Source of the DNA: Microbulbifer flavimaris
GTDB lineage: Bacteria; Pseudomonadota; Gammaproteobacteria; Pseudomonadales; Cellvibrionaceae
Assembly: GCF_001641755.2 (NCBI RefSeq)
Contig: NZ_LRFG02000002.1
Location: 186,001-250,000, forward strand
Direction: 5' to 3'
Length of the DNA stretch: 64,000 nt
Shown one piece after another: positions 8,698 to 16,974 of the stretch; positions within the stretch are counted from its first letter, which is position 1; each line of letters begins with the position of its first letter. The position numbers and the translations under genes are program-made. The notes below the pieces were generated by a model. It made no database searches. It saw only the letters and a program-made list of their open reading frames with translations, and was not told where the DNA came from.

Positions 8698-9222
8698 ATG
8701 AATAGAGCTCGGAAAACGCTTCTGGAAAAGCTGTTTGCCGAACACGGGCAGGCGCTGGTGCGGTTTGTTGCGCGCATCGTCCGCAACACCGAAGACGCTG
8801 AGGACATTGCCCAGCACGCCTACCTGCGCCTACAGAAGCTGAGCGACGAGAAAGAGCTCGACAACCCCCGGGCCTACCTCTATCAGATCGCCAACAACCT
8901 CGCCGTCGACCAGCTGCGCCGGGGCAAGCTCCACACCGAGTACGTGAGCCAGCAGATGCCCGCAGAGGGTGAAACCGTCGGCGACGACCACGCGGACCAC
9001 CAGTCGCCCGAACGCGTGCTGGCAGCTCGCCAGCAGCTGCAGTCCATCTACGAAGCCATGGACAGCCTGCCCCTGAAGTGCCGCCAGGCCTTTCTCCTGC
9101 ACCGGACACGAGGTCTCTCCTACACGGAGATCGCCACGGAAATGAATACATCCGTCAGCAGCGTGGAGAAGTACATTCTCCAGGCCCTGAAGGTCTGCCG
9201 TCGGCGCGCCGGCAATAACTAG
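8698..9222 (+). CDS. ECF-family RNA polymerase sigma factor (FecI type)
   Basis: A 174-residue group IV sigma factor. Region 2 is at residues about 10-80 (EHGQALVRFVARIVRNTEDAEDIAQ, then DNPRAYLYQIANNLAVDQLRR) and region 4 at about 110-170 (AMDSLPLKCRQAFLLHRTRGLSYTEIA, SVSSVEKYILQALKVCR). Length and the IANNLAVDQLRR segment fit the FecI group, which is controlled by FecR-type membrane regulators and TBDRs with STN domains. Both partner types follow downstream on the same strand (9625 and 10802). It diverges from dnaX. The likely role is to switch on the nearby receptor gene(s) when the cognate ligand docks at the cell surface. The ligand is unknown. Confidence 0.93.
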   Translation: MNRARKTLLEKLFAEHGQALVRFVARIVRNTEDAEDIAQHAYLRLQKLSDEKELDNPRAYLYQIANNLAVDQLRRGKLHTEYVSQQMPAEGETVGDDHADHQSPERVLAARQQLQSIYEAMDSLPLKCRQAFLLHRTRGLSYTEIATEMNTSVSSVEKYILQALKVCRRRAGNN

Positions 9223-9624
9223 GCGTTTTTGGTAATACCGGGCTCCCATAGTGATAGGTCGAAGCACAGGATTCTCACCCGCGAGCACCCTAAAACGCCA
9301 CTTTGCGCAGCAGCGCACAGGCGTTGTGCACACCAGTGCCGAAATATTCACAAAAACACTTGAGGGACGGCGATTCTCAGTCGTCTCATCTCAAAGCCCG
9401 GTCACTTGAAGGCAAAAACCGAGGCAAACTAAAAATTAAAAGCTAAACTTTGCTCCGCGCTATGAGAAAAATTGCGCTAGAAGCACCAAAAGCGCGAAAA
9501 AACGCGCCAAAGAGCACCAGTTTAGTAAAATGCACCATTTCGGGTCACGCAAGGACACCCTACTTCGTCCCCGTGAACCGGTACCTGCCAGGTACCAAAG
9601 AGATTTAGAACAGGATTATCAGCG
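9223..9624. other. Intergenic region between sigma factor and FecR genes, with a 17-bp palindrome
   Basis: About 400 bp without a credible gene, A/T-rich in the middle. A perfect palindrome with one central base lies at 9580-9596 (GGTACCTG C CAGGTACC), ending 28 bases before the FecR start. It could be an operator or a 5' UTR hairpin. A shorter GCGCG-A6-CGCGC inverted repeat lies at 9492-9507. I could not assign -35/-10 boxes with confidence. Confidence 0.5.
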
Positions 9625-10674
9625 GTGAACACAGCGAGCGTACAAGAAGTACAAAGTGAGGAGCGAATGGACCAGGCCTGCGCCTGGATCGCGCGCCTGC
9701 GCTCAGACAGCGTCACCGCTGCAGATCGCCGGGATTTTGCCCAGTGGATGCAGGCCTCAGACCGGAACCGCGAGGCCTTCGATGCCATGGCGGAATTGTG
9801 GGGCGACCTGGGTGCGTTACGGCATATGCCAATCGACACCCTGTTCCCGGAGAGCCGGCCAAGCCCGGCCGCAGTCAACCGCCGGAAAACATCCGCAAGC
9901 GCCCAGACCGAGTCCCCTCGCTGGGATCTCAGCCGCTGGCTGATGGGCAGCGGTGTTGTGGCTGCCTGCCTGGTGGTGACAGTGTGGATCGGCAATCAGT
10001 GGCTGAGCGGAAAGGGCGCAGAGGAGCAGCTCTATGCCACGGCTGTGGGCGAGACCCGCATCGTGACCCTTGCGGATGGGTCCCGCGTTCAACTGAACAC
10101 CAACTCCGAGCTTCAGGTCACGTACAGCCGTGAAGAGCGCCACACCGAGCTGCTGCGGGGCGAGGCCTTCTTCGACGTCACACGGCAGACCTCGCGACCA
10201 TTCACCGTTGCCGCCGGTAAGGCCAAGATTCGCGTTCTGGGTACCGAGTTCAACGTAGAGCGCAACAAGGACAACACCCGGGTCTCTGTCACCGGCGGAA
10301 CCGTGGCAGTGAGCGAGGCATCCACTGCACCGGGCCTGCGCCCCGAGAGCGTCAAGCTGGTGAAGAACCAGAAAGTCAGTGTCTCTGGCAGCGGTCTGGG
10401 CGATGTCGCCTCGACTTCTGCCGACGAGGCCCTGGACTGGACCCGCGGTGTGCTGGTCTTTGAAGACACCCCGCTATCTGAGGCCCTCGAGGAGCTGAAC
10501 CGCTACCTGTCCGTGCCCGCAGAAGCCGCCCCCTCTGTAGCTGAGCGCCGGCTATCGGGCACCTTTGAAATCTCCGACCCCGACAACACCCTCAAAGCGA
10601 TCACTACTGCCCTCAATCTCATTGCTGACCACAGCGACCCTAACCTGACTCTCTTGTCTCCCGACCGCAACTAA
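9625..10674 (+). CDS. FecR-type anti-sigma factor / sigma regulator
   Basis: A 349-residue single-pass inner-membrane protein. The N-terminal cytoplasmic part (QACAWIARLRSDSVTAADRR, FAQWMQASDRNREAFDAMAELW) is the DUF4880 sigma-binding region. One transmembrane helix follows (VVAACLVVTVWIGNQWL, about residues 112-130), then the periplasmic FecR domain (ETRIVTLADGSRVQLNTNSE, GEAFFDVTRQTSRPFTV, VLGTEFNVERN) and a C-terminal STN-like stretch. It would hold or activate the FecI-type sigma factor encoded upstream in response to the STN-bearing receptor encoded downstream. The start at GTG 9625 gives the longest frame; ATG 9667 (MDQACAWIARL), preceded by GAGGAG, is a strong alternative. Confidence 0.93.
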   Translation: MNTASVQEVQSEERMDQACAWIARLRSDSVTAADRRDFAQWMQASDRNREAFDAMAELWGDLGALRHMPIDTLFPESRPSPAAVNRRKTSASAQTESPRWDLSRWLMGSGVVAACLVVTVWIGNQWLSGKGAEEQLYATAVGETRIVTLADGSRVQLNTNSELQVTYSREERHTELLRGEAFFDVTRQTSRPFTVAAGKAKIRVLGTEFNVERNKDNTRVSVTGGTVAVSEASTAPGLRPESVKLVKNQKVSVSGSGLGDVASTSADEALDWTRGVLVFEDTPLSEALEELNRYLSVPAEAAPSVAERRLSGTFEISDPDNTLKAITTALNLIADHSDPNLTLLSPDRN

Positions 10675-10801
10675 GATATAAACCCGCTGGGGCGATCGTT
10701 TATTAATCAGCCACAAGCTGATTACGCCCGTATAAAACGAAAACGACTCCTCCGACGGCGCCCATCCGGCACCGCCGGAGCAACGCGAAGCGGGCGGATC
10801 T

Positions 10802-13699
10802 TTGAACTCTCGGGCCTCACTTTCCCTGGCGATTCTGATGGCATTCTCCTCCGGAGCGAATGCCTCCTGCCCGGAAGAAGGCATCAGCCTGCCGGCGAGC
10901 AGCCTGTCCCGGGCCCTGATTGCCGTAGGTCGCCAGTGCAAGATATCGGTGCTGGTCCACGCCCCCGCTGCCGACAGCTACCTGATTTCCGGTCAAACCC
11001 TGTCTCCGCAGGATGGTAAATTCGAACCGCTTCTGACCCAGCTACTGGAGAACTCGCCCTTTACCTTCGAGCGGATCGGCCCCGCCGCGGTGGCAGTCGT
11101 CAAGCGGCCGCAAGAAGCCCGGCAAACCGGAGAAGTATCCCGGCCCGCGGGGCGCCCTGAAGAAGTCACGGTCACCGGGCGCAGCCTGACGGGTAGTCAC
11201 CTGCGCCACCTCCAGCTGGACAGCTACGCCCCCATCGATGTCCTTGCGCAGCCGGAACTCGAGATCACCGGCGCCCAGACCGTCGCGCAGCTATTGAAGT
11301 TTCTGCCTGCGGTTTCAGGCAACTCCACCAGCACGGCCGTCAGTAATGGCGGTGACGGGACCGCTACCGTCACCCTGCGGGGGCTCCCCGCGAGTAACAC
11401 CCTGGTGCTGATCAATGGCCGCCGCATCGTTAACAACGGCTTTGGCGGTGAGGCTGCGGATCTCAACACCATCCCCCTCTCCTCGGTGGACCGGATCGAG
11501 ATCCTCAAAGACGGCGCCTCTGCTGTTTACGGGTCCGATGCCATCGCTGGCGTGGTCAATATCATCCTGCGCCAGGACTTTGAGGGGTTGTCCCTGAATA
11601 GCTATGCCGGCCGGGCCGAGCAGGGGGATCAGGAAACCGAATCTCACAACCTCACCTGGGGCCGCGGTGGAGATCGCGGCCACATCATGGTCAGCCTTGC
11701 CCACTACAGCCAGGGCGCACTGATGAGCCGCGACCGGGAACTCTCCGCAACAGCCGACAACCGGGCACGCGGCGGCACCGACCTGCGCTCCTCGGCGATT
11801 CCCGCCGGCTACATAGGGCTGGGTGATGGGACCGTGGTCACCAATGCTGATGGTGGCGGCTACCGCAACTGGACGTCGGAAGACCGGTACGACTACAGCG
11901 AATTCACCACCGCTGTCGTGCCCTCCTCGCGGGACTCAATCTACTTGTCCGGCAATTATGATTTCGGCGATGCGTCCACCGGCTTCCTGGAAGCCATGGG
12001 CGTTCGTACAACCGCCAAGACCCAGCTGGCGCCAACACCCGTTTTTACCCGCTTCGACAATGGCGATCTGACGGTCTCGGCGGACAATATTTACAACCCC
12101 TTCGGCGCCCCGGTCGAAGACGTGCGCAAGCGCGTTTTGGAGCTGGCACCGCGCCGCCAGTTCAATGAAACAGAGACCTGGCGTTTTAATTCCGGATTGA
12201 AGGGACGCTGGGACGACTGGCAGTGGGCACTCACTGTCGGCCTCCACCACACCCGCGCCGACGAGAAACTCGCCAACCTCATTGATCCCAACCGCCTGGC
12301 CATTGGATTGAAAGGGCCAGACGTGTGTATCGCCGAGTCTGGCTGCGTCGCGGTCGATCTTCTGGGTCCGTCCGGCAGCATCGATGCCCCGCAACTCGAT
12401 TTCATTCGCGGTGAAAGCCGGGTCAAAGGCAGCACCCGCATGGCCTCGCTGACCTATGTGGCCGACGGGATTCTCGGAAGCTATAGCGAGGGGGATATCC
12501 TCGCCGCTGCCGGCGTGGAGTTCAGGCGCGAACGCATCAATTTCACGTCCAACGATGCGCAGGGCCTCTCATTCATCGGAGGTAGCGCCTCCGGCTCCGC
12601 CGAAGGCAGACGCATGATTGGCGAGGCCTTTGCAGAAATCTCCGTGCCGCTCGCCGAGGACGCGGTCTGGCTCGATGGCGCCGTGCGCTACTCAGACTAC
12701 AGCGACTTCGGTACCACAGCGAACCCGAAGTTAGCGCTGCGCTGGCGCCCCACCCCGTCCCTGATGCTGCGTGCCAGCTATGCCACCGGCTTCAAGGCCC
12801 CAACCCTGGTCGACATGAACCAGAGCGGATACCAGAGCCAGGAGTTCCTGTTCGATCCCTGCTCACGAAGCGACGCGGCCGCCCTGCCGGGCTGCCTCGG
12901 TCAATCTGACCCCGCGCGCTTCCAGTACCTCACCGAGTTTGGTGGTAACCCGGAGCTCGAACCCGAAACCTCGGACAACCGATCGCTGGGTGCCGTGTGG
13001 ACGCCAACGTTCGCCAAAGGCTTCAGTACCACCCTGGATATTTACGATATCCGCCAGAACGATGTCATCGATACGAGCCCCCAGTACCTGATCAACAGGA
13101 ATGCATTCGAGGGCCTTTATACCGAGCGCGTGCTGAGGGATGAGCGGGGTGACATTACCCGGATTCTTGCGACCCGACTCAACATCGGTGCCAGGGAAGT
13201 ACGGGGGCTTGACCTCTCACTGAGATACGAGCGCGATTCGGAAGAACGCGGCCGCTTCCGCTGGGCATTTAATGCCAGCCATATGGATCGCTATCTCAAC
13301 CAGGCCGCACCGGGATCCCCCTTTGAAGACCTCGCAGGGATTTTTATTGACCCGGCCAGTGGTGGGGCCGGCTCTCTCCCCAAGTGGAAAGCCAATACCG
13401 GCGTCTATTGGGACAAAGGCCAATGGGAAGGCGCCTACACTATCCATTACGTCGGACCACTCAGCGAAACGTTTACCCGCAATGCCACGCTGGTAGAGAG
13501 GGAGATTGACAGCTGGTTCAGCCACGACATGCAGTTGGCCTATCGCTCTCCACTGGGAATACGACTGGCCGTGGGCGTCGACAACCTGATGGACCAGGAA
13601 CCGCCTTTCGCAGCCACTGCGTTCAATGACAATTACGACGGCCGCACCTATGAACTCAGCGGCCGTTACTGGTACACGACTTTCGCCTACAACCTCTAG
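10802..13699 (+). CDS. TonB-dependent receptor with N-terminal STN signalling domain (FecA-like transducer)
   Basis: A 965-residue outer-membrane receptor. A signal peptide (to about residue 21, SSGANA) precedes an STN secretin/TonB N-terminal domain (ISLPASSLSRALIAVGRQC to about residue 100). Then come the plug domain (ETVTVTG-like box EEVTVTGRSL, LRGLPASNTLVLINGRRI, VDRIEILKDGASAVYGSDAIAGVVNIIL) and a 22-strand barrel ending YWYTTFAYNL. The C-terminus ends in Leu rather than the usual Phe. The STN domain and the FecI/FecR genes upstream make this the likely signal transducer of a cell-surface signalling system. The start is TTG at 10802, which gives a good signal peptide; no ATG nearby is better. 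The substrate is unknown: an iron chelate is the textbook option, but peptide or glycan ligands are also possible. Confidence 0.93.
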   Translation: MNSRASLSLAILMAFSSGANASCPEEGISLPASSLSRALIAVGRQCKISVLVHAPAADSYLISGQTLSPQDGKFEPLLTQLLENSPFTFERIGPAAVAVVKRPQEARQTGEVSRPAGRPEEVTVTGRSLTGSHLRHLQLDSYAPIDVLAQPELEITGAQTVAQLLKFLPAVSGNSTSTAVSNGGDGTATVTLRGLPASNTLVLINGRRIVNNGFGGEAADLNTIPLSSVDRIEILKDGASAVYGSDAIAGVVNIILRQDFEGLSLNSYAGRAEQGDQETESHNLTWGRGGDRGHIMVSLAHYSQGALMSRDRELSATADNRARGGTDLRSSAIPAGYIGLGDGTVVTNADGGGYRNWTSEDRYDYSEFTTAVVPSSRDSIYLSGNYDFGDASTGFLEAMGVRTTAKTQLAPTPVFTRFDNGDLTVSADNIYNPFGAPVEDVRKRVLELAPRRQFNETETWRFNSGLKGRWDDWQWALTVGLHHTRADEKLANLIDPNRLAIGLKGPDVCIAESGCVAVDLLGPSGSIDAPQLDFIRGESRVKGSTRMASLTYVADGILGSYSEGDILAAAGVEFRRERINFTSNDAQGLSFIGGSASGSAEGRRMIGEAFAEISVPLAEDAVWLDGAVRYSDYSDFGTTANPKLALRWRPTPSLMLRASYATGFKAPTLVDMNQSGYQSQEFLFDPCSRSDAAALPGCLGQSDPARFQYLTEFGGNPELEPETSDNRSLGAVWTPTFAKGFSTTLDIYDIRQNDVIDTSPQYLINRNAFEGLYTERVLRDERGDITRILATRLNIGAREVRGLDLSLRYERDSEERGRFRWAFNASHMDRYLNQAAPGSPFEDLAGIFIDPASGGAGSLPKWKANTGVYWDKGQWEGAYTIHYVGPLSETFTRNATLVEREIDSWFSHDMQLAYRSPLGIRLAVGVDNLMDQEPPFAATAFNDNYDGRTYELSGRYWYTTFAYNL

Positions 13700-13908
13700 C
13701 GGCAACCTCCCGCTGTTCGCCCGGTTCCCCTCCTGACATAAAAAGATTCGAAGTTCTCCGCCAACGGCGCGCCAATGTTCGACGATTTCCTTGCCTGAAC
13801 AAAAAATGTTCTAGTGTTTTAGCAAGCCTCTGTTGATAGTAGTTTGCAGTTGTCAAGGAGGGCACTGCCGTATTCGGCGTTTAGAACCGGTATCAGGAGA
13901 GGTATACC

Positions 13909-16686
13909 ATGGACAGATCCCGTCTAGCCCGGGCAATTAAGGGCGCTATTGCAGCCGCAGCCGTTTCCACAAGCATTGCCACTTCACCGTCCTTTGCTCA
14001 GCAGGTGGAAGAAGTCGTCGTCACTGGTTCACGTATCCAGCGAGTCACGGACGCCAATAGTGCAACCCCGATCAGCGTATTTGACGCCGCCGCACTGGAA
14101 GCCTCGGGTCAAACCACACTGGAAGACTTCCTGCAGGAAATACCATCCATGACGGGTGGCCAGCTCGGCTCCACCGTGAACAACGGTAACCCGGGCCTTG
14201 CGACCGTGTCGCTTCGTGGTCTTGGCTCTTCCCGAACGCTGGTTCTGCTGAATGGGCGCCGGCTCAGTTCATCGGGACCAAGCACGGGCGTGGTCGACCT
14301 GAACACTATCCCTACGACCGCCATCGAACGAGTGGAAATCCTCCGCGACGGTGCATCCACCATTTACGGCTCTGATGCCATCGCCGGTGTGGTGAATATC
14401 ATCACCAAAAAGAATTTTGAGGGCGCCGAGGTCTTCCTCGACGCAGGCACCTCACAGGAGAATGACGGCCAGGAATATCTAGCCGCGTGGACCTTCGGCG
14501 CCGTCACCGACGATGACGACGGCCATGTCATGTTCAACGTGCAGTACACCAAGCGCGAGGACATCTTCCAGGGCGACCGCAAGTGGTCCGACTGCCCCTT
14601 GTTTGAAACCGGTGGCGCCGTTTTCTGTGGTGGCAGTAGCTACACAGTGCCGCCGCGGTTCTTTACCGATACCTTCACGGACGGACCTATCCTCGATCCG
14701 AACACCGGTGAGATCCGGGCATTCAATCCCGCAGGTGACGCCTTCAACTACGCGGAAGTCAGCTACCTCGTAACGCCACAGGAAGTCGTGACTTTCTATG
14801 GTTTCGGGGAGAAGGATCTCTGGGACTGGGAGAACCTCACGACGTTCGGTGCATTTGGTGAGATCCTGTTTGCCAACCGGCAGTCCGACCAGCTGCTGGC
14901 CCCGGAAGGCACCTTTTTCCAGCCAACCGCTCCAGCAACCAACCCCGGTAACCCCACTGGAGAAGATGCAATCATTCTCCGGCGCCTCGTAGAGACCGGC
15001 GGACGCTCGTTCAATCAGGACCTCAACACCTGGCGTGCCGTTGTTGGCATCGATGGCGAATGGTGTAACGAGTGGACCTGGGACATTTCCTACAACTATG
15101 CGCGCTGGGTAGACTCCCAGATCGACTTTGGCCGCTCCAACCCGAGCCGTTTCACGACGATGTTGGATCCGGACCTCTGTGCCGCTGACCCCGCCTGTGC
15201 GGCAGCAGCTCTTGAGGACGGCACAACCGCCTGGAATGCCTTTGCACCGGGTACTTTCACCCAGCCCTGGCAGGATTATGCGTTGGTACCCAACTCTCCG
15301 GTAGAGAAATCTACGCTCACCAGCATTCAGGCAAACGTCGTGGGCGACTTTGGTGATTTCACCATGTCCACTGCCAGCGAGCCTTTCGCCTGGGCCGCAG
15401 GCTATGAAAAGCGCCGCGAGCGCACCTCCACGGTGGTAGATGGAGCCGCACTCCTGGGCCAGATCTATTTCGTCAGTGGCGTAAACTGGGGCGGCTCTTA
15501 CGATGTGGACGAGTTCTACGGCGAGGTCCGCATGCCATTCATCGATGGCCGCGACTGGGCTGACATACTCGCTGCGGAGGTCTCATTCCGCTACTCCGAC
15601 TATGACCGGACGGGCAGCGACACCACCTGGGCGGGTGTCATCGACTATGCGCCCATCGAACAGCTGCGCTTCCGCGCCACCTATTCCGAGGGCTTCCGCG
15701 CACCGGGCCTGGATGACCTGTTCCTGCCACCAACCCAGTCTGCAGAGACCTACACCGACCCCTGTGTGAACTGGGGTAGCAGCAGCAACCCGGTCCTGCG
15801 AGCCAACTGTGCCGCGGATGGCCTGGCCCCGGACTTTGAACTGGGTAACTCCCAGGCCACTGGCCTGTTCGGCGGTAACGAGGAACTGAAAAATGAGACC
15901 TCTGAAAGCTGGACCCTGGGCATCGTCTGGACGCCGTTCTTTGTCGAGGACCTGAGCTTTACCATCGACTACTTCGATATCACTGTCGATGATGCCATCG
16001 GTACTTTCAATACCAACACCATCGTCAGCAACTGTTATACCAGTGAAGGCTTCAGCTCACCCTCCTGTGACCTGATCACTGGTGCGGATGCTGTCGGCCT
16101 GACTCCGCTGCCCACCAGTCCACGGCGGGACCAGAGCGGCACCATTGCCGGTCAGCTGTTGAATGGCCAGAACATCTCCACCTTTGAGACCAATGGTGTA
16201 GACCTGGGCGCTGACTACAGCATGGATCTCGGCACCGGCATCTTCACCTTCAGCGGTACCGCTACCTACCTGAATGAGTGGAACTTCCAGGCCAGTGAGT
16301 TCGAGCCGGAGGTGGATCTGGCCGGTTTCTACGGCGTGGACCCGGTCACCACCCGCATCGCAGCCTTCCCGGAGTGGAAGCTCTACACCAGCTTCGACTA
16401 CGAGTACGACTGCTGGGCCACCACCGTTGTCGTGCGGATGGAGGGTGACGTGGATGACATTGCTCCCCGCGATCCCGACCTCTCTACCTTTGTCGACAAC
16501 AAGTGGTACACAGACTTCAACTTCCGCTACTTCCGCTGGGATGACATCACTATCTCAGGTGGTATCCGCAATGTGTTCAATCAGCAGCCGCCGTATGTCA
16601 CCAACTACGATGACATGAACACCCTGCCGCTGAACTACGACACCACCGGTCGCTACTATTACGGCCGCGTGCAGTTCAAATTTTAA
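13909..16686 (+). CDS. TonB-dependent receptor
   Basis: A 925-residue outer-membrane active transporter without an STN domain. The signal peptide ends near SPSFAQQ (about residue 31), directly followed by the TonB box region EEVVVTGSRIQR. The plug domain includes LEDFLQEIPSMTGGQ, LRGLGSSRTLVLLNGRRL and IERVEILRDGASTIYGSDAIAGVVNIITKKNFEG; the barrel ends in RVQFKF with the aromatic C-terminus expected for BAM insertion. GGAGAGG precedes the ATG. It lies 209 bp after the STN receptor and may be a target of the same sigma factor. It has several cysteine pairs in barrel loops. The ligand is unknown. Confidence 0.93.
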   Translation: MDRSRLARAIKGAIAAAAVSTSIATSPSFAQQVEEVVVTGSRIQRVTDANSATPISVFDAAALEASGQTTLEDFLQEIPSMTGGQLGSTVNNGNPGLATVSLRGLGSSRTLVLLNGRRLSSSGPSTGVVDLNTIPTTAIERVEILRDGASTIYGSDAIAGVVNIITKKNFEGAEVFLDAGTSQENDGQEYLAAWTFGAVTDDDDGHVMFNVQYTKREDIFQGDRKWSDCPLFETGGAVFCGGSSYTVPPRFFTDTFTDGPILDPNTGEIRAFNPAGDAFNYAEVSYLVTPQEVVTFYGFGEKDLWDWENLTTFGAFGEILFANRQSDQLLAPEGTFFQPTAPATNPGNPTGEDAIILRRLVETGGRSFNQDLNTWRAVVGIDGEWCNEWTWDISYNYARWVDSQIDFGRSNPSRFTTMLDPDLCAADPACAAAALEDGTTAWNAFAPGTFTQPWQDYALVPNSPVEKSTLTSIQANVVGDFGDFTMSTASEPFAWAAGYEKRRERTSTVVDGAALLGQIYFVSGVNWGGSYDVDEFYGEVRMPFIDGRDWADILAAEVSFRYSDYDRTGSDTTWAGVIDYAPIEQLRFRATYSEGFRAPGLDDLFLPPTQSAETYTDPCVNWGSSSNPVLRANCAADGLAPDFELGNSQATGLFGGNEELKNETSESWTLGIVWTPFFVEDLSFTIDYFDITVDDAIGTFNTNTIVSNCYTSEGFSSPSCDLITGADAVGLTPLPTSPRRDQSGTIAGQLLNGQNISTFETNGVDLGADYSMDLGTGIFTFSGTATYLNEWNFQASEFEPEVDLAGFYGVDPVTTRIAAFPEWKLYTSFDYEYDCWATTVVVRMEGDVDDIAPRDPDLSTFVDNKWYTDFNFRYFRWDDITISGGIRNVFNQQPPYVTNYDDMNTLPLNYDTTGRYYYGRVQFKF

Positions 16687-16693
16687 CCACTTC

Positions 16694-16722
16694 GCCGCTC
16701 CCCGCCCGGGGAGCGGCTTTTC
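16694..16722 (+). terminator. Rho-independent terminator after the TBDR at 13909
   Basis: A perfect 10-bp stem GCCGCTCCCC (16694-16703) / GGGGAGCGGC (16708-16717) with loop GCCC, followed by TTTT. It begins seven bases after the stop codon. Confidence 0.88.
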
Positions 16723-16877
16723 CCCTGTCCTTATCAATTTTCACACCTGAAACACCCAACCGGGCGCAAAACTGGTTAATTTTTAGCCATTTTGATGCCT
16801 GCCTAACCTGCCAAAACAAATTTTAAGAAAAATCTGAGATTCTTTTGAGGGTTCCTGACTTTCGTCCGTCTCTTGTC

Positions 16878-16974
16878 TTGTTGGGAGGGAAGTGGCCGCT
16901 TGGGGGTAGCCACTTCCAATCACTGCCCGAAGGGGCAACACACTATAAATCCAACGATTTAGAGAGGATTTACA
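16878..16974 (+). promoter_or_regulatory. Structured TBDR leader (three-way-junction candidate), copy 1
   Basis: The 97 bases before the receptor start form a probable structured 5' leader. The closing helix pairs 16878-16884 (TTGTTGG) with 16951-16957 (CCAACGA), including one G-U pair. Hairpin 1 is GGAAGTGGC (16888-16896) / GCCACTTCC (16909-16917). Hairpin 2 is TGCCC (16924-16928) / GGGCA (16933-16937) with a GAAG loop. The ribosome site GAGAGGATTTACA follows. A second copy of equal length with eight differences by eye lies before the receptor at 21151. The differences fall in the hairpin-2 loop, in joining bases, or make a wobble pair. The regulatory role is inferred. Confidence 0.65.

Noticed and set aside
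13797..13811. GAACA-A5-TGTTC as an SOS box upstream of the TBDR at 13909
   Set aside because: It does not match the CTGT-N8-ACAG pattern of gammaproteobacterial LexA sites; arms are only five bases.
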